Source: Archaeoglobus sp. (lineage in GTDB: Archaea; Halobacteriota; Archaeoglobi; Archaeoglobales; Archaeoglobaceae). From it: a stretch of 14,546 nt of DNA. Below the pieces are notes generated by a model. It did not search any database and was not told the origin of the DNA. It was given only the letters and a program-made list of their open reading frames with translations. Shown one piece after another: positions 14,280 to 14,546 of this stretch. Position 1 is the first letter of the stretch. Every line of letters begins with the position of its first letter. The position numbers were made by a program, and so were the translations under genes. The DNA is taken from assembly GCA_003978865.1 (NCBI GenBank), contig QNXS01000012.1, forward strand, positions 1 through 14,546. The letters run 5' to 3'.

Positions 14280-14546
14280 TTAAAAACCAATAAGAATTAA
14301 GGCAAACAAAAAGAGTGTTAGAGCAATAAACCATCCAACGTAAGATGCAAGAAGTGGTTTTACACCCACTCTCTGAACTTCAGACACCCTAACAGTTACC
14401 CCGATACTTGCGAGTGTTATCGAAAAAGCCAGAGTAGAAAGTGGCTCCACAAACTTCACAATATTTCCCGGAATCATGCTTGAGAGAAGTGAAATTACAA
14501 GAAAGGCGAAAATGTACCACGGAACGTAGAATCCCTTCTCAGAATA
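14280..14546 (-). CDS. YeiH-type putative sulfate exporter, C-terminal part only
   Basis: Membrane protein whose frame is open to the right edge: 23 codons before the first Met read SEKGFYVPWYIFAFLVISLL, so the gene starts outside the window. The visible 88 residues match the C-terminus of the YeiH family of putative sulfate exporters: a PWYIFAF helix, LSTLAFSITLASIGVTVRVSE with the conserved A-IG turn, VGVKPLLAS and a final hydrophobic helix ending the protein. The family's transport role is poorly tested, so the name rests on homology. With a sulfite reductase gene in the same window a sulfur link is possible, but they are 5.7 kb apart. It ends 72 bp before cbf5 on the same strand. Confidence 0.8.
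   Translation of the reverse strand, partial: YSEKGFYVPWYIFAFLVISLLSSMIPGNIVKFVEPLSTLAFSITLASIGVTVRVSEVQRVGVKPLLASYVGWFIALTLFLFALILIGF

Overview
The window looks like a stretch of chromosome from a euryarchaeon, most likely a member of or relative of the Archaeoglobi. The evidence is the gene set: a formylmethanofuran:tetrahydromethanopterin formyltransferase (C1 pathway on H4MPT), an archaeal Cbf5 pseudouridine synthase, an archaeal wyosine enzyme (TYW1/Taw1), a Trax-like (C3PO-type) nuclease, a small siroheme sulfite reductase and a Ku protein. That mix of H4MPT enzymes, sulfite-reductase chemistry and Ku is typical of Archaeoglobales. Many genes have TATA-like boxes about 25 nt before the start codon, as in leaderless archaeal genes. 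The one tRNA has very G:C-rich stems in an A+T-rich background, which suggests a thermophile. The genus cannot be fixed from the sequence alone.

Layout from left to right. Positions 1-1375 (+) hold the end of pyrD and then pyrK, the two subunits of NAD-linked dihydroorotate dehydrogenase. Positions 1394-5183 hold four minus-strand genes: glyA, a TIGR00300/LOR-SDH (ornithine cyclodeaminase-like) gene, moaB, and a LysE-type exporter. The exporter is the last gene of a compact operon 6705-4584: TYW1-like radical SAM enzyme, Trax-like RNase, LysE exporter. Positions 6797-7261 (+) encode a short NapH-like membrane ferredoxin. An HTH_10 (Bat-type) regulator (7886-7356, -) is divergent from a small siroheme sulfite reductase (7970-8593, +) across an 83-bp promoter region. 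Then come ftr (9520-8624, -) and Ku (10332-9565, -), with a putative tRNA-binding OB-fold protein (10426-11067, +) divergent from Ku. A DUF432-like protein (11805-11083, -) borders a 397-bp, very A+T-rich gene-free stretch (11806-12202) with short repeats. This is followed by a four-CBS-domain protein (12203-13051, +), tRNA-Leu(UAA) (13097-13180, +), cbf5 (14207-13191, -) and the C-terminal end of a YeiH-type putative sulfate exporter running off the right edge.

Functionally, most of the window is core metabolism (pyrimidine, serine/glycine, C1, molybdopterin) and RNA maturation (TYW1, Trax-like nuclease, tRNA-binding protein, tRNA-Leu, Cbf5). The parts most worth following up are the TYW1-Trax-LysE operon, the regulator/sulfite-reductase divergent pair, the minimal NapH-like ferredoxin, and Ku without a visible ligase partner. 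No CRISPR array, insertion sequence, prophage or clear defence island is visible.
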